NCBI RefSeq assembly: GCF_023703465.1
Contig: NZ_JAMQGP010000003.1
Location: 496,001-560,000 of the forward strand
Direction: 5' to 3'
Source of the DNA: Echinimonas agarilytica
GTDB taxonomy: Bacteria > Pseudomonadota > Gammaproteobacteria > Enterobacterales > Neiellaceae
Length of the DNA: 64,000 nucleotides
Shown: in pieces, positions 62,537 to 64,000 of the stretch
How the letters are laid out: each line of letters starts with the position of its first letter
Position numbering within the stretch: the first letter of the stretch is position 1
Translations under genes and position numbers: made by a program
Notes under the pieces: model-generated
What the model saw: only the letters and a program-made list of their open reading frames with translations
Database searches by the model: none
Told to the model about the DNA's origin: nothing

Positions 62537-63786
62537 TGGCTGCAAAACTATTCCGACCCATTGCTTTACTGACCGCGTTGCGATTTATGTCGGGACGCCG
62601 CAGTAGTCGTATGGTGTCGTTTATCAGCTCTTCGAGCACCGTGGGGATTGCTGTAGGAATTACCGCAATTATTTTGGTGTTGAGTGTGATGAATGGCTTT
62701 GAGCGAGCGCTGAGCGAACGTTTGTTGGCGGTGATACCGCATGCTGAGGTTGTGTCGCTCACTGAGCCGATGACCAATTGGCAGGGCTTTAGCGCCCAGT
62801 TGGAAGCTCGCGATGACATTGAAGCTGTGGCTCCTTTTATCAATATTAACGGTATGGTGTCGCACGGCGAGCAGATGCGAGCGGTACAGGTCAAAGGCAT
62901 TGATCCGAGTTTACAAAGCAAGGTTTCAGCGTATGCCGATTATTTGTATCCCAATGTGAGTCAAAGTTTAACGGGGCGTGAAATTATATTAGGCGGCGGC
63001 ATTGCCGATGCTTTAAACGTGGAGGCTGGTGACACTATCAATGTGCTCGTGCCCAACGAATCTCAGCCAAATCGTTTAAGTGCGCCGAAAAGTTACCCGT
63101 TTGAAGTCGTATCGATCTTTCGTTTTGGCGGTCAAATAGACGGTCTGACTGCCTATATCCACATTGATGAGGCTCGGGTCTTGGCTAATTTAGACTTTGG
63201 GGTAAAAGGTTTAGAGCTTAAGGTTCAAGATATATTTACCGCCAATAAAGCTGCCTACTCAGCAGGTGCGAGCTTGCCCATGTATGTTTACGTGTCTGAC
63301 TGGATGCGCGCCAACGGCCATGTCTATCACGATATTCAAATGGTTCGTGGCATTGTTTACCTCGTGATGGTGCTAGTTATAGGCGTAGCTTGTTTTAATA
63401 TTGTGTCGTCACTTGTGATGGCCGTACAAGACAAACGTTCTGAAATCGCTATTCTGCTGACCATGGGAGCGTCGGGGCGCATGATTATGTCGACGTTTGT
63501 ATGGCAGGGAGTACTGACTGGCGTGATTGGTGTTGCCTTTGGTGCCGCTGGTGGAGCTTTGTTGTCGGTGTACTTGGGTGACATTTTACACGGCGTTGAA
63601 TCTGTCATTGGCCAAACCATGCTGTCGGGCGATATTTACTTTATTGACCAAATACCCAGCGAGTTGCATTTGCAAGATGTGCTGACCGTAAGTGTGGTGG
63701 CGTGGGTAACGGCGTTCACATCTACGTTATACCCAGCCTGGCGCGCAAGCCGTATCTTACCGGCTAATGAATTGGGCGGGCACTAA
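62536..63786 (+). CDS. lolE: Lipoprotein-releasing system permease LolE
   Basis: A 416-residue inner-membrane permease, paralogue of LolC encoded in the same operon. The order is one N-terminal helix (VSFISSSSTVGIAVGITAIILVLSVMNGFE), a periplasmic domain (about 50-270) and three C-terminal helices with FNIVSSLVMAVQDKRSEIAILLTMGAS and YPAWRASRILPANEL. LolE binds the incoming lipoprotein. The operon lolC-lolD-lolE is complete and ends with a hairpin that separates it from the convergent DUF2062 gene. Confidence 0.96.
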   Translation: MAAKLFRPIALLTALRFMSGRRSSRMVSFISSSSTVGIAVGITAIILVLSVMNGFERALSERLLAVIPHAEVVSLTEPMTNWQGFSAQLEARDDIEAVAPFININGMVSHGEQMRAVQVKGIDPSLQSKVSAYADYLYPNVSQSLTGREIILGGGIADALNVEAGDTINVLVPNESQPNRLSAPKSYPFEVVSIFRFGGQIDGLTAYIHIDEARVLANLDFGVKGLELKVQDIFTANKAAYSAGASLPMYVYVSDWMRANGHVYHDIQMVRGIVYLVMVLVIGVACFNIVSSLVMAVQDKRSEIAILLTMGASGRMIMSTFVWQGVLTGVIGVAFGAAGGALLSVYLGDILHGVESVIGQTMLSGDIYFIDQIPSELHLQDVLTVSVVAWVTAFTSTLYPAWRASRILPANELGGH

Positions 63787-63805
63787 AGCGAATTTGTCAG
63801 CTCTA

Positions 63806-63836
63806 AAAGGTTGTTGAATACTAACAGCCTTTTTGT
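63806..63836. terminator. Bidirectional terminator after lolE
   Basis: AAAGGTTGTT pairs with AACAGCCTTT with one G-T pair, followed by TTTT on the plus strand and preceded by A-rich sequence. It sits between the convergent lolE and DUF2062 genes and can serve both. Confidence 0.85.
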
Positions 63837-63837
63837 T

Positions 63838-64000
63838 TCAGTCGGATTTACGTTGGCGTTTTTGCCAAGCACGAACCACGCTCAGCCGCCATAGCAAACG
63901 AATCGCAATGTAGCCCAAGGCTCCAAAGACAACGCCACAAATTAAGCATCCTGCAAAAAATGCTGGGCCAAGCTGCACCACGCTGGCTTTTAACCATTCC
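63838..64000 (-). CDS. DUF2062 family membrane protein (partial, C-terminal end)
   Basis: The frame enters from the right edge and stops at TGA 63840-63838, giving 53 residues. The end EWLKASVVQLGPAFFAGCLICGVV, then ALGYIAIRLLWRLSVVRAW and the basic tail QKRQRKSD, matches the C-terminus of DUF2062 proteins, with one membrane helix. This family often lies next to lolCDE in gammaproteobacteria. The start is outside the window. Confidence 0.8.
   Translation of the reverse strand, partial: EWLKASVVQLGPAFFAGCLICGVVFGALGYIAIRLLWRLSVVRAWQKRQRKSD

Overview
The window reads as chromosomal DNA from a free-living, probably marine, gammaproteobacterium. Supporting signs are the thrS-infC-rpmI-rplT block with an AUU-initiated infC, an mfd gene followed by a CsiV-family gene, lolCDE, a YjfLMC-like module, a ToxR/CadC-type regulator carrying a periplasmic beta-propeller, and several secreted carbohydrate-active proteins. 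Gene density is high and base composition looks even and moderate. I saw no phage, insertion sequence, CRISPR array, rRNA or tRNA gene.

Layout: 1-2439 is the N-terminal part of a lipoprotein pullulanase (minus strand, running off the left edge). 2919-5470 holds pyrC, an NTF2-like protein and a DUF4862-like protein. 5928-10453 is an accessory block: a small secreted beta-helix protein with a GH49-like catalytic Asp arrangement, a helical-repeat lipoprotein and a 673-residue membrane-spanning ToxR-type regulator. 10589-13826 is thrS-infC-rpmI-rplT, with a hairpin before thrS that copies the tRNA-Thr(GGU) anticodon arm. 13868-28751 is mostly housekeeping and envelope genes: ycfH, a GNAT, a STAS-like protein, a periplasmic binding protein, asnS, an HDOD protein, an MscS-family channel, yjfL-yjfM-yjfC, a glutamine amidotransferase, rmuC, a DUF4156 lipoprotein and an unlisted 47-residue gene. 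28757-32073 has a diguanylate cyclase, yciI, yciB and a DUF3392 gene.

32294-41505 is a candidate sugar-catabolic region: AldA-like aldehyde dehydrogenase, SMP-30 lactonase lipoprotein, DUF4174 protein, AraC regulator, then PfkB kinase, FucI-like isomerase, class II aldolase and zinc dehydrogenase. An isomerase-kinase-aldolase order implies ketose formation, phosphorylation and cleavage to two three-carbon units, with AldA able to oxidise the aldehyde. The substrate is not evident and no transporter is present. 41732-50263 contains an endonuclease/exonuclease/phosphatase-family protein, arfB, a secreted GH43 enzyme, a redoxin/DsbD-type pair behind a Fur-box-like site, a thioesterase-like protein and a secreted beta-helix protein resembling GH82 iota-carrageenase.

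50932-64000 holds a prolyl oligopeptidase lipoprotein, a tightly packed minus-strand run (PilZ-like, aguA, aguB, mfd, csiV), the plus-strand lolCDE operon and the end of a DUF2062 gene. The main leads are the GH49-like and GH82-like proteins, the unassigned sugar pathway, the thrS leader, the small gene at 28142-28285 and a nine-base C tract in the start of aguA.
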